A DNA stretch of 64,000 nt from Herpetosiphon giganteus (GCF_016907925.1 NZ_JAFBCZ010000012.1:1-64000); one strand, 5' to 3'; shown: positions 26,678 through 35,519, counted from the first letter of the stretch. The notes: a model not told the origin generated them from the letters alone. Numbers and translations are program-made.

Positions 26678-27820
26678 CTAGTTGAATGACCAACGCCGAC
26701 TACGAATTGAGACACTCAGCACGACCCCAATCCCCATCAAAACTGTTAGGGTAAACGAGCCACCATAGCTCAAAAACGGCAGCGGAATCCCAGTCATAGG
26801 CATCATAATTAAGTTCATGCCGATGTTTTCTAAGCAGTGCACCAAGAGCAAGCCGCCAATTCCGGCCACCATCAAGCGCCCAAATGGGTCACGTGCTCGT
26901 TCAACGACCCGCCAAATTTGCCAGATGATGATTAATTGCAGCACAATCACCACTGCTGCGCCAATAAAGCCCAGTTCTTCGGCGGTTACGGCAAAAATAA
27001 AGTCGCTTTCTTGCACGGGCAAATAGTTTAATTGGCTTTGCACGCCGCGCAACAAACCCATGCCACCCAGCCCGCCGTTGCCAATTGCCAAGCGCGATTG
27101 GATAATTTGCCAACAGGCGCGCATGCGAAATTCAATATCGGTTTCGCAGCGTTCTGGGGTCAAGAATACGGTTAATCGTTCGCGCTGATATTGGTCGAAT
27201 TTGAGCCAAGCCAGCACCACGACCGGCGCGCCAAACAGGCTTAATAGGCCATATTGCACCCAGCGGGTATTGGCGACCAACGACATTACCAGCCAAATCC
27301 CAATCATCACCATGCCTGAGCCAAAGTCGGGCTGAAGCATAACCAAGCCAAGCGGCACCGCCAGAATTACCAGCGAAATAAAGACCGATTTCCACGGGCT
27401 TGGCTCATCGCCATGCTTGCTCCAAAAGGCTGCCAGCGCAATAATCACCATGAGTTTGGCAGGCTCGGTTGGCTGAAACGACAGTTGGCTTGAGCCGATC
27501 CAGCTTTGGGCACCATATTTGACCTGGCCAAGCGCCACCACCATGCCCAACAAACCCAAGGCCGCAACATATAAAACAATTGCCAACGAACGTAGCAACT
27601 GATAATCGAGCAGCGCCAGGCCAAACATCAGGCTCACGCCCACGCTAATCCAGACAATATGTTTGGCAAACGATGAGCCAAGCCCAAACACCAAGGTGCC
27701 TGCTGAACCCACCGTCGTGGTATAGACCATTGGTAAGCTAATTGCTAGCAACAGCAAGACAGCAACAACCATTAATGGATTAAACTCGCGCCATGAGCGG
27801 GCGCGAATGCTAGTGGACAT
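26678..27820 (-). CDS. FtsW/RodA/SpoVE family peptidoglycan polymerase
   Basis: A 380-residue polytopic SEDS protein with about ten membrane helices. Family landmarks: LLDYQLLRSLA early, then GAQSWIGSSQLSFQPTEPAK (the conserved Gln-Pro-x-Glu loop), QPDFGSGMVM, and the C-terminal MTGIPLPFLSYGGSF. SEDS proteins polymerise glycan strands with a class B PBP partner. RodA (elongation) and FtsW (division) cannot be told apart here. ATG with AGGAGGG upstream. It sits upstream of the Ser/Thr kinase cluster on the same strand, recalling the actinobacterial rodA-pstP-pkn gene order. Confidence 0.92.
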   Translation of the reverse strand: MSTSIRARSWREFNPLMVVAVLLLLAISLPMVYTTTVGSAGTLVFGLGSSFAKHIVWISVGVSLMFGLALLDYQLLRSLAIVLYVAALGLLGMVVALGQVKYGAQSWIGSSQLSFQPTEPAKLMVIIALAAFWSKHGDEPSPWKSVFISLVILAVPLGLVMLQPDFGSGMVMIGIWLVMSLVANTRWVQYGLLSLFGAPVVVLAWLKFDQYQRERLTVFLTPERCETDIEFRMRACWQIIQSRLAIGNGGLGGMGLLRGVQSQLNYLPVQESDFIFAVTAEELGFIGAAVVIVLQLIIIWQIWRVVERARDPFGRLMVAGIGGLLLVHCLENIGMNLIMMPMTGIPLPFLSYGGSFTLTVLMGIGVVLSVSIRSRRWSFN

Positions 27821-28178
27821 AATAACCCTCCTGACTCAAAATAATACCATATTGGCTTGCTGCGTGTGCGCAATTAACCAATATTCTGGCATAGCTTGAG
27901 CGTTTGTTGTTGCAATTATAGCAGTTGCGCTTGCTACGCGATGGGCAATGTGAGCTTGGGGGCTGCTTAACGCTGAATGAGCAATTCGCGCTTTGTCATC
28001 AAATTGTTGGGAATAAGGCTAGCCTATTCGCTATAATTCAGTGTATTATCACCAAATAGCAGCATCTGCTATCCCACTCGCGTTTAACCTCTTGATTGCT
28101 GATGCTCGTCGTCGTGTATAATTGCGCATATCTTCTATTAAAGAGGATATGCTTAGGATTCCAGAAAGAGTGGATCGT
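27821..28178. other. divergent gap between rodA-like gene and regulator
   Basis: This gap separates divergently read genes and must hold both promoters. On the plus side TTGATT and TATAAT with a 19-base spacer precede the regulator. I did not find a good pair for the minus strand. Confidence 0.5.
28092..28122 (+). promoter_or_regulatory. candidate promoter of NarL-type regulator
   Basis: TTGATT, 19 bases, TATAAT. The spacer is slightly long, but the -10 is a perfect consensus. Confidence 0.5.
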
Positions 28179-28922
28179 ATGCAAGCATCTGCGGAAGGCC
28201 CGCGCCGCCGCGGCGATACAGCCGCCAAAACCAATCTTGTTTTGGTTCATGCCCACACGATTTATCGCGAAGGGTTGCGCTATCATTTTGGTCAAGTGCC
28301 CCGCTATAAAATTATTGGCGAGGCCAGCAACGGCCAACAAGCAATTCGCTTGGTCGATTATAGCAACCCCGATATTATTGTGATGGACGTTGATTTACCT
28401 GGGGTCAACGGGATTGAAGTTGCGCGCACGGTCAAATTAAACCACCCCAATATTGGCGTGATTTTGCTCAGCGATATTAACGATCAAGAAGGGATCGTCA
28501 AATCTCTGCGCGCTGGCGTTGCGGCCTATCTTTCGCGCACGATCGATTGGGACGATTTGATCAATTCGGTCGATATGGTGCGCTCAGGCAATTATCCCAT
28601 TAATGATTTGGTGCTGAATACGCCAGCGGTTGCTGCTGCTGTGATGGATTCATTTCGCCAACTCACCATGGATACCCATACCGAGCATGTCTATTCGCCG
28701 ATGTCACCGCGTGAAATCGAAGTGCTCGAATTGGTTGCTGCTGGTCAGACCAATAAAGAAATTGCTGCTCGGCTCGAAATTAGCAATCAAACAGTCAAAA
28801 ATCATATTTCATCAATTTTGCGCAAACTAGCGGTTAACGATCGCACCCAAGCTGTGGTATTTGCATTACAGCGGGGCTGGATTAAAATTGTGCAAAACGA
28901 TAATTCGTTTTCTGGGATGTAA
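28179..28922 (+). CDS. NarL/LuxR-type response regulator with atypical receiver
   Basis: A 247-residue regulator with an N-terminal receiver-like domain and C-terminal LuxR helix-turn-helix (SPREIEVLELVAAGQTNKEIA, then SNQTVKNHISSILRKL). The receiver retains a central IIVMDVDLPG Asp, but the acidic pair that normally binds metal is replaced (LVLVHAHTIYREGL) and the Lys is Arg (YLSRTID). It may therefore not be phosphorylated normally. The start is unsure between this ATG (AAGAG eight bases upstream) and one ten codons earlier. The lipoprotein gene follows after 47 bases. Confidence 0.85.
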   Translation: MQASAEGPRRRGDTAAKTNLVLVHAHTIYREGLRYHFGQVPRYKIIGEASNGQQAIRLVDYSNPDIIVMDVDLPGVNGIEVARTVKLNHPNIGVILLSDINDQEGIVKSLRAGVAAYLSRTIDWDDLINSVDMVRSGNYPINDLVLNTPAVAAAVMDSFRQLTMDTHTEHVYSPMSPREIEVLELVAAGQTNKEIAARLEISNQTVKNHISSILRKLAVNDRTQAVVFALQRGWIKIVQNDNSFSGM

Positions 28923-28969
28923 TTGCGGCGTTGCCCACCGCCGGTTTGGATTTGTCCAAGGAGTGTCGT

Positions 28970-30766
28970 TTGAAGTTGTTGTTACGGCAACGTGTGAGTT
29001 TAGCCTTGGTCGTTGTGGCGCTCGCAGCATGTCAACAAGCCCCACAGCCCACTGCTCGCCCGTTACAAAATCAGCTAACTATTCTCGCCTTAACTCCGAC
29101 AGGCACGGCTACTCCAACGGCTACGGTGACATTAACGCCTGCACCTGCGTCGCCAACTAGCGCGCCTTCGGTTACGCCAACTCGCACAGTTGGGCCTTCG
29201 CCAACCAAAGGTGCCACGCCAATCAACCCTTCAGCAGTTATTCCACAAACAACGCCGCAGGCAACGCCGCTGAGCACGCCAACTGCCAATCAGAGCAGCA
29301 GTTTTTGCACCCAGAATTTTGGGGCAGTGAGTGATGAGCGGTTTAGTGCACGGCTCAATAATGCTGGGCTTGATCGCACGCCAAATGGCGATCGGCTCTT
29401 TTTAGAATTAACTTCAAGCAGCGGCCCGGTCAACGGCCAAGTGCGCTGTGTGCCGCCTGCTGCCGCCCAGTTGCTCTCTAACGATAGCTCCATCGCCAGC
29501 GTCATTCAAATCGATTTGCCATTATGGCGACACGATGAGCTGTGGAGTTCGTCTTCGGTCACGCTGACCAAAGTTTTACGCCTCGATACCTTGCAACATG
29601 TGCGCTCGGTCGTCTCGCAATCGAGCAGCGATTCAGCAGGCGTGTTGATCGAAATTGGGCTTGATCAAGCCTTGCCATTTACCGTTCAGCTTAATGGCGG
29701 TCGCTTAAATGTCGTGATTGCCGATAATGCCAATACCGTGCTTAGCGATGATGCCCTGTCTAAGAGCAATGGCAAACCAACTGCTCCCAAGCAGCCAGTT
29801 GTCTTTGCCAGCAAGGGCGATTTGTACCGCTACGAAAGCTCGCGGGTCGTGCCGATTACCACAACCTTGGCAATCGAAAGCGATGTCGCGCTCAGCCCAG
29901 ATCGCACCCAAATTGCCTTCTGTCGCGCTAATCCCGATGGCTTGCCAACCCAAGGCGCACTCTGGACAAGCACCATCGATGGCGATAACGAAACCTTGGT
30001 TGCCGATGTTGGCGGCTGTGCCGAGCCAGCTTGGGCGCTTGATGGCGGCGTGATTTGGTTTACTGCGCCGTGGAGTGATGCAGCGCCTGATAGTTATCGC
30101 TTGTGGCAAGTTACTGCCAATGGTGGCGATGCCAGCGCGGTCTCGCCGCTCGATGAGTGGAGCCGCCGCATGCCGCATGCCTTGCCCGATGGCTCAGTGC
30201 TGACGGTTGGGCATACCGATGGCGGCCAAGGTGCGTTGCTAATCAGCAATCCGTTGAGCGGCACCGATAACTTGCTTGGCCAAGCCAGCCTTGGCAACTA
30301 TGCGAGTGTTGGCAAAGCCAGCGTTTCTGCTGATGGCACACGGATTGCCGTCGAAGCCATTCGGGCTGATGGTGGGGCCGACTTGGTTGTGCTCGACCAA
30401 AGCGGCAAACAACTTGACCTGATTAGCGGCCAATGGTGGGTGCGTCCGCTGGCGTGGGGCAACGACAACACACTCTATTACTTAAATGTGATTTGTCGTA
30501 GCGGCCAAGTGCTGAACTATAGCCTCCACAGCCGCCAAGGCAGCAAAGATAGCCAAATTGTCAAAGGCTCGACCCTTGGCGATCTAGGCTCAGTTGCAGT
30601 CGTTGATGATACGATGTTGTATGTACGCTCTTTACAATCGCCCGATACTGAGCGCGGCGCGCAGCCAGTGATTGGCGGAGCCAGCGAATTATGGCTGTAT
30701 GATCTTTCAAATTCAGCCCGTACGCGCCTGATTGCTGCCGACGATGGCATTACCAGCGTCAAATAA
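28970..30766 (+). CDS. large lipoprotein with TolB-like beta-propeller
   Basis: A 598-residue secreted protein. With the TTG start (AAGGAG six bases upstream) the product begins MKLLLRQRVSLALVVVALAAC, a classic lipoprotein signal with LAAC lipobox. A 75-residue Thr/Pro-rich linker follows, then a domain around residues 130-245 that resembles AMIN-type beta domains (QHVRSVVSQ, VLIEIGLDQALPF), then WD/TolB-like repeats (DVALSPDRTQIAFCRANPDG). It may anchor to the surface and bind polymers or partners. It follows the regulator gene directly and ends at a terminator, so the pair likely forms an operon. Confidence 0.82.
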   Translation: MKLLLRQRVSLALVVVALAACQQAPQPTARPLQNQLTILALTPTGTATPTATVTLTPAPASPTSAPSVTPTRTVGPSPTKGATPINPSAVIPQTTPQATPLSTPTANQSSSFCTQNFGAVSDERFSARLNNAGLDRTPNGDRLFLELTSSSGPVNGQVRCVPPAAAQLLSNDSSIASVIQIDLPLWRHDELWSSSSVTLTKVLRLDTLQHVRSVVSQSSSDSAGVLIEIGLDQALPFTVQLNGGRLNVVIADNANTVLSDDALSKSNGKPTAPKQPVVFASKGDLYRYESSRVVPITTTLAIESDVALSPDRTQIAFCRANPDGLPTQGALWTSTIDGDNETLVADVGGCAEPAWALDGGVIWFTAPWSDAAPDSYRLWQVTANGGDASAVSPLDEWSRRMPHALPDGSVLTVGHTDGGQGALLISNPLSGTDNLLGQASLGNYASVGKASVSADGTRIAVEAIRADGGADLVVLDQSGKQLDLISGQWWVRPLAWGNDNTLYYLNVICRSGQVLNYSLHSRQGSKDSQIVKGSTLGDLGSVAVVDDTMLYVRSLQSPDTERGAQPVIGGASELWLYDLSNSARTRLIAADDGITSVK

Positions 30767-30787
30767 GCGCGAGCAAATTAGCGTTTG

Positions 30788-30814
30788 GGGCAAGTCACAC
30801 GACTTGCCCTTTTT
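30788..30814 (+). terminator. terminator after the lipoprotein gene
   Basis: GGGCAAGTC ACAC GACTTGCCC followed by TTTTT. Confidence 0.88.
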
Positions 30815-30825
30815 GTTAGCAAAAG

Positions 30826-31809
30826 ATGGTGTCTATGTTTCAAGCAATGTATAGCTTGCCCGACCAAGCGTTGCGCAAACTCAGCAGCGTTGATGAAATT
30901 CGCGAAATGCGTGCTAGTGGCGAAGGCATGCTGTGGCTTAATTTGTATTCGTGTCAGCCAAGTGAATACGATATCTTTTTGCGCGACATGTTTCATTTTC
31001 ACCCGCTTGCAATCGAAGATACCCTGAGCACTGGCTATCAACCACCTAAGGTTGATGATTTTGGCGATTATCTGTTTATTATTGTGCATGCGCTTGCAGT
31101 GGGCGAAGATGTATCGCGCTTGAGTACCGACGAATTAAACTGCTTCTTAGGCCGCAATTTTGTGGTTACAGCCTCGCATGTACGCTTGGCGGCATTGGAT
31201 TCAATTTGGGAACGGGCTGGCCGCGATGGGCGGATTCTTGAGCGCGGCGCTGATTTTTTGGCCCATGCAGTGCTCGATGCAATTGTTGATGAATTTTTGC
31301 CCTATCTTGACCGAATTGATGAAGAAGTTGATTTTCTGGAAGATAGCATCATTCAAGACCCCAAGCCCAGTGCCTTGCGCCGCATTTTGGAGCTGAAGCA
31401 CAGCATTTTAGGCTTACGGCGGGTTGTATCGCCCCAACGTGAAGTGATGCAGCGGCTTTCGCGCGGCGAGTTCGATGTGATTTCGCGTAACTGTGAAATT
31501 TATTTTCGCGATATTTACGACCATCTGGTGCGCATCACCGACCTCAGCGAAGGCGTGCGCGACGTGGTTGGCAGTACCTTGGATACCTACCTCTCGGTTT
31601 CCTCAAACAAAATGAATGAAATTATGAAGGCGCTTACTATCGTCAGCACAATTTTCTTACCCTTAACCCTCGTTACCTCGCTGTATGGCATGAACTTTGA
31701 AATGATGCCCGAACTGCATTGGCGCTATGGCTATCTCATGGTGTGGGCAATTATGCTGCTGATTATCATCGGTATGCTCTGGTTTTTTCGCCGCCGCCGC
31801 TGGCTGTAA
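30826..31809 (+). CDS. corA: CorA-type magnesium/divalent cation transporter
   Basis: A 327-residue member of the CorA/Mrs2 family of pentameric Mg2+/Co2+ channels. The N-terminal cytoplasmic domain is about 265 residues, then two membrane helices. The selectivity signature YGMNF lies between them (SLYGMNFEMM), and the C-terminal tail is basic (FFRRRRWL), as in the family. The start ATG lies just beyond the upstream terminator and has only a weak ribosome site. Transport of Mg2+ is the usual role; the ion is not proven by sequence. Confidence 0.93.
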   Translation: MVSMFQAMYSLPDQALRKLSSVDEIREMRASGEGMLWLNLYSCQPSEYDIFLRDMFHFHPLAIEDTLSTGYQPPKVDDFGDYLFIIVHALAVGEDVSRLSTDELNCFLGRNFVVTASHVRLAALDSIWERAGRDGRILERGADFLAHAVLDAIVDEFLPYLDRIDEEVDFLEDSIIQDPKPSALRRILELKHSILGLRRVVSPQREVMQRLSRGEFDVISRNCEIYFRDIYDHLVRITDLSEGVRDVVGSTLDTYLSVSSNKMNEIMKALTIVSTIFLPLTLVTSLYGMNFEMMPELHWRYGYLMVWAIMLLIIIGMLWFFRRRRWL

Positions 31810-33005
31810 GTGAGGGTTCAGGGTTCAGGGTTCAGGGGCAAGGGAGACGAAAACCGCGAAGAGCGCGAAGTGACACGAAGAATTTTAGCCACGAATTCCA
31901 CGAATTGCCCGAATACGTATTTTGAGCCACAGATTCCCAGAGATTGTTGGAATTATGTTCTCTGCTCTCTGTTCTATGCTCTTCATCCTTCATCCTTCGG
32001 TTCTCTGCGCCTCTGCGTTAAAATATTGATCCACGAAGCCTGTAAAGAAAAATTATTGGGGTATAGGAATCACACTAACATTCCAACACATAAACATTAG
32101 GGGGTGCTGGGGGATGAAAACCCCCGGCGTTTCCCTCCGGCGGAGGGACGGAAGGGAGGCGAAACGATGGTGAGCTATCAGTGTTCAGGGGTTAGGAAAA
32201 CGAAGGCTTCTTTTTAGCCACAGATTGACACAGATTATTGAGATTGAAATTCCGCTAGCCAATAGCCCAAAGCCAATAGCCAAGAGCCATTCTTCCTCTG
32301 CGCCTCTGCGTTAATGAATTGATCCACGAAGAGCACGAAGGCTTCTTTTTAGCCACGAATTCCACGAATTGCCCGAATACGTATTTTGAGCCACAGATTC
32401 CCAGAGATTGTTGGAATTATGTTCTCTGCTCTCTGTTCTATGCTCTTCATCCCTCATCCTTCATCCTTCATCCTTCGGTCACGTTGCGCCTCTGCGTTAA
32501 AAAATCAATCCACAAAGCCATTCTTCCTACGAGCTAGCCATGTAGCTAGCTGATTGAGCTTTTCGCCCTAAACCCTTGCACTCGCCTGCGAAGCGATCAA
32601 CAATTAATAAAGCCTCATCGTTTTTTCACAATGGTGACATTGTATGACACAGGGGCATGCGATAGTATCTAGGTGGAAGGTATTGTCGTCTACAGGTTAA
32701 AAGTTAGCGTTGGAATGACGATGTTGTTAGCAGAAAGCCAGCAATGCACCCGCGATCTCGTCTGATACTAAATCGCTGCTTTGAGGGAATCCTCGCGACC
32801 TATGCTCCAATTCCTAGGTTTGAGGGAACCAAACTTTCTGCATGGCGGTTATTAAAAATATCAGGCTTCAGACCGACCAACAATCGGTTTATTTGCCCTG
32901 ATCAACACAGCAACGCTCGGCTATACTTTGGGCATCCTGTTGGCAAGCCAAGCGCCTGGTGTGCTTGAGCGTTGTTCGCAGCGTCAGCGTTTATAGGGGG
33001 GAACC
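31810..33005. repeat. 1.2-kb gap of family-C words with a duplicated block
   Basis: Two blocks of about 104 bases, at 31884-31988 and 32348-32452, are identical or nearly so. Both read from TTTAGCCACGAATTCCACGA to CTATGCTCTTCATCC. Between them is a family-A element. The remainder is AGAGCGCGAAG, CTCTGCGCCTCTGCGTTAA and similar words. Reading frames here consist of repeat sequence, and two of them share the same translated text. The last 450 bases (32530 on) lack these words and show no convincing gene. Confidence 0.8.
32099..32163 (+). repeat. two-hairpin element (family A'), copy 6
   Basis: A variant: AGGGGGTGCTGGGGGATGAAAACCCCCGGCG then CCCTCCGGCGGAGGG and GGAAGGGAGGCGA. The stems are conserved, but bases co-vary relative to copies 1-5 (CCGCC/GGCGG becomes CTCCG/CGGAG). 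Confidence 0.85.
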
Positions 33006-33935
33006 ATGAGCAACTGGGAAAAAACGTTTGGTAAGCGCGAATTACCAACACCTCCAGCATGGGTCAATTTTTTTAGTCCACAGCAATGGCAAGATTTTCG
33101 CCAAATCGTGCAGCGATATTTGAAAAACCTCGGTTTACCGGTTCGCCCCGAAAACCAAGGCTTTGTGGTGCTGGCCGATTATGCTGGTTGGACCAAAGAC
33201 ACCCGCATTGGGCTTAGCTCTTTGGCGCAAAAATGCTATGCCCATCCCCAATCGCAATGGCTGGCAGTTATTACCGATCACTTTGAGGCAATGCACAAGG
33301 GCTTTGAAAACGAAGTGCTCTTGCAAGATGAAATAGACGATTTTGAGAGTGTTCGCGATTTGTTGGCTATTCGCTTGTGGGCCTTGGAGCCTGAATTGCG
33401 CGAAAAGCTGATCTATCGCGAGGATTTGCAGGATGTGTGTTCGGTCTTGGTCTTCGATTTGCCAACGACCATTCGTAGCGTCAGCAGCGACGAGGCCGCC
33501 GCCTGGGGCAAGAGCAACGATGAATTGTTTGCAATTGCCTTGGAAAACTTGCGCGGACGCGAGTTGCGCCTGACCGAACACGAGTTGGATGATGGGATCA
33601 ATGTGCTGGCGATTACTGGCGACGATTTCTTGATTGGCTCGCAAAGCTTGTTGCTTGAGCATTACCCCCAATGTTTGGGCCGCTTTGGTACGTTGGTGGC
33701 TGTGCCCAATCGCCATGTGGTGTTGTGCTACCCAATTAATGAACCAATTGCCTTGGAAGCGTGGACGAGTATGCTGCCTGTGGTCGAAGGCATGTACTTG
33801 AATGGCCCTGGCTCGATCTCAAATCAGGTTTTTTGGTACGATAATGGCACCTTTACCCATTTGCCGCATTCGCAAGAGCAGCAATCGCTGCGTTTATCGC
33901 CGCCAAGCACCTTTTTAACCACCTTCCAAGAGTAA
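33006..33935 (+). CDS. uncharacterised protein, DUF1444-like
   Basis: A 309-residue soluble protein that starts MSNWEKTFGKRELPTPP after GGGGGGAACC. The C-terminal half (residues 150-285) with DLPTTIRSVSSDEAAAW, then NVLAITGDDFLIGSQSLLLE, is reminiscent of DUF1444/YtpQ proteins, but I am not certain. No signal peptide or membrane helix; acidic overall. Neighbours are a terminator and a GNAT gene, so context gives no function. Confidence 0.75.
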   Translation: MSNWEKTFGKRELPTPPAWVNFFSPQQWQDFRQIVQRYLKNLGLPVRPENQGFVVLADYAGWTKDTRIGLSSLAQKCYAHPQSQWLAVITDHFEAMHKGFENEVLLQDEIDDFESVRDLLAIRLWALEPELREKLIYREDLQDVCSVLVFDLPTTIRSVSSDEAAAWGKSNDELFAIALENLRGRELRLTEHELDDGINVLAITGDDFLIGSQSLLLEHYPQCLGRFGTLVAVPNRHVVLCYPINEPIALEAWTSMLPVVEGMYLNGPGSISNQVFWYDNGTFTHLPHSQEQQSLRLSPPSTFLTTFQE

Positions 33936-33959
33936 AATCTACCCATTGCAATTCAAGCA

Positions 33960-33996
33960 CCTGCTGTTGTCAGAGAAAGCCAACAGCAGGTTTTTT
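33960..33996 (+). terminator. terminator of the DUF1444-like gene
   Basis: CCTGCTGTTG/CAACAGCAGG stem with an 11-base loop, then TTTTTT. Confidence 0.9.
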
Positions 33997-34018
33997 ATAT
34001 TCAACAAGGAGCCAACGA

Positions 34019-34480
34019 ATGAAATTACACATCCGCCGCTATCAAGCAAGCGATGCAGCGATTGTCTGGGAACTGCATAATTTGGGCTTGCAGCTGATGG
34101 GCGCACATCTGGGCAATGGGCCTCGCGATGCTGATGTTTTAGCGGTTGAAGCGTATTATCTAGCTACAGGCGGCGAATTTTTGGTTGGCGAAGTGGCTGG
34201 GCAAGTGGTACTGATGGGCGGTTTGTTGCCAACTGGCGAGCGTGAGGCCGAAGTTAAGCGCATGCGCGTGCATCCCGATTTTTGGCGGCGCGGCTTGGGC
34301 GAGCACATGTTGCTTGCGCTTGAACTGCGAGCGCGTGAATTGGGCCTAATCCGCTTGCATCTGGATACCTCAGTGCAGCAAGCGCCAGCCCAAAAGCTCT
34401 ATCTGAAACATGGCTATCGCGAAATTGCTCGTGGCCAAATTGCGCAACTTGAGATTATTTATTATGAGAAATGGCTCTGA
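34019..34480 (+). CDS. GNAT family N-acetyltransferase
   Basis: A 153-residue acetyltransferase. The central motif RVHPDFWRRGLGEHMLLALE is the acetyl-CoA-binding R-x-x-G-x-G/A motif of the family, preceded by a beta strand with MGGLLPTGEREAE. The acceptor substrate cannot be inferred. ATG with AAGGAG eight bases upstream. It lies just upstream of the peptide array, but that array has its own promoter, so a functional link is unproven. Confidence 0.88.
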   Translation: MKLHIRRYQASDAAIVWELHNLGLQLMGAHLGNGPRDADVLAVEAYYLATGGEFLVGEVAGQVVLMGGLLPTGEREAEVKRMRVHPDFWRRGLGEHMLLALELRARELGLIRLHLDTSVQQAPAQKLYLKHGYREIARGQIAQLEIIYYEKWL

Positions 34481-34564
34481 TTCGTGGTTATGGGTAAGAT
34501 TGCGCACATTTGGAAATGTGACATTTGTGAAAAAGATTATTAATCATTTACTCATCTTATTCGC

Positions 34565-34594
34565 TAGACAACTATTAATAATTAAAAGTATACT
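34565..34594 (+). promoter_or_regulatory. candidate promoter of the peptide array
   Basis: TAGACA, 18 bases, TATACT in an AT-rich stretch, about 33 bases before the first peptide start codon. One mismatch to each consensus hexamer. Confidence 0.65.
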
Positions 34595-34627
34595 AGCGTC
34601 AATTCACCGATTCATTAAGGAGTACCC

Positions 34628-34726
34628 ATGAAGAAACTGACGATTCGCAAGACCGAAACCCTGAAAACGACCGCTGCGTTTTATGCTGGTGGCTGTGGTG
34701 GCCCAATCATCATCGTTCTGCCATAA
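34628..34726 (+). CDS. candidate precursor peptide 1
   Basis: A 32-residue peptide. Residues 1-23 are the array consensus: MKKLTIRKTE, then TLKTTAAFYAGGC. The tail is GGPIIIVLP. ATG with AAGGAG seven bases upstream. Twelve-gene-wide context: ten more copies follow on the same strand. Single Cys at position 23; ends in Pro. I do not recognise a named family. Confidence 0.85.
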   Translation: MKKLTIRKTETLKTTAAFYAGGCGGPIIIVLP

Positions 34727-34851
34727 TAAACGTCGGCAAACCCAAAACCTCATCGAAGCAACACCTTTTCTCCTTCCTGCCTTTGCTTCAAAAACCCAAC
34801 TTAAATTCCCTAAAGTAAATACGATCATTTTCATTCCAATGAAGGATTCCC

Positions 34852-34956
34852 GTGAAAAAGATCACCATTCGTAAAGCTGAAACCTTGAGAACCACTGCGG
34901 CATTTTATGCTGGCGGGTGTCATTCAGGCGGTGGTGGAATTATTGTGATTCCCTAA
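34852..34956 (+). CDS. candidate precursor peptide 2 (GTG start)
   Basis: A 34-residue peptide, first residues MKKITIRKAE then TLRTTAAFYAGGC and tail HSGGGGIIVIP. The start must be GTG (AAGGA seven bases upstream), because the nearby ATG is in another frame. The only copy with Arg in place of Lys13 and a His after the Cys. A 125-base spacer separates it from copy 1. Confidence 0.8.
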   Translation: MKKITIRKAETLRTTAAFYAGGCHSGGGGIIVIP

Positions 34957-35070
34957 ACCTCGCAGCTACGACGATTTTGAAGCAACTCCTCCCACATCTT
35001 GCTCCACTGCTTCAAAATAATTGAGGATGATCGTCGCACATTTAACTATCATCTCACAAGGAGCAACCCC

Positions 35071-35181
35071 ATGAAGAAAATCATCATTCGCAAAGCTGAA
35101 ACCGTTAAAACGACCGCTGCGTTCTATGCTGGTGGCTGTGGCGTATCACCAATTGGCCCAGGCCGAATCCTGATCCCATAA
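35071..35181 (+). CDS. candidate precursor peptide 3
   Basis: A 36-residue peptide, MKKIIIRKAE then TVKTTAAFYAGGC and tail GVSPIGPGRILIP. ATG with AAGGAG about eight bases upstream. The tail has Gly/Pro and a basic residue, unlike copies 1 and 2. Confidence 0.85.
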   Translation: MKKIIIRKAETVKTTAAFYAGGCGVSPIGPGRILIP

Positions 35182-35267
35182 GCACAACTCCATCCTCAAG
35201 CTATTTGCCTCCTTCTCTCCTAGCTCCTGCAAATAGTGCTTCAGATTTTATTTTGGCTCATTAACCT

Positions 35268-35284
35268 CCCATCATTGCCATGGG
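35268..35284 (+). promoter_or_regulatory. small hairpin before peptide 4
   Basis: CCCAT CATTGCC ATGGG lies just before the TTATTAGGAG ribosome site. A near-identical hairpin precedes peptide 5. It could influence initiation or RNA processing (inference). Confidence 0.4.
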
Positions 35285-35301
35285 CTTATTAGGAGTATCA
35301 C

Positions 35302-35415
35302 ATGAAAAAGATCACGATTCGCAAGGCCGAAACCGTCAAAACCACCGCTGCGTTCTATGCTGGTGGCTGTGGTGGCCCAATTGTTCCAGGCCGCGGTGGC
35401 GTGTTAATCCCATAG
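35302..35415 (+). CDS. candidate precursor peptide 4
   Basis: A 37-residue peptide, MKKITIRKAE then TVKTTAAFYAGGC and tail GGPIVPGRGGVLIP. Longest class together with copy 10. Ribosome site AGGAG seven to eight bases before ATG, preceded by a small hairpin. Confidence 0.85.
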   Translation: MKKITIRKAETVKTTAAFYAGGCGGPIVPGRGGVLIP

Positions 35416-35502
35416 GTTTTGCTTGTTGCTATTTGCATTTTTCGCTCTTTGCTCCCGCTGCAAATAGTTCCACAGATTCCCACTTGCATCGATTCGAAGC
35501 AT

Positions 35503-35519
35503 CCCATTAACGCAATGGG
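35503..35519 (+). promoter_or_regulatory. small hairpin before peptide 5
   Basis: CCCATT AACGC AATGGG followed by TTTATTAGGAGTG; the counterpart of the hairpin before peptide 4. Confidence 0.4.

Noticed and set aside
31810-32537. Reading frames of 72-96 codons in the gap after corA
   Set aside because: They run through dispersed repeat words; two share the same translated segment only because of the 104-bp duplication.
32744-32968. A 74-codon frame before the DUF1444-like gene
   Set aside because: No ribosome site and no family resemblance; lies in otherwise featureless sequence.
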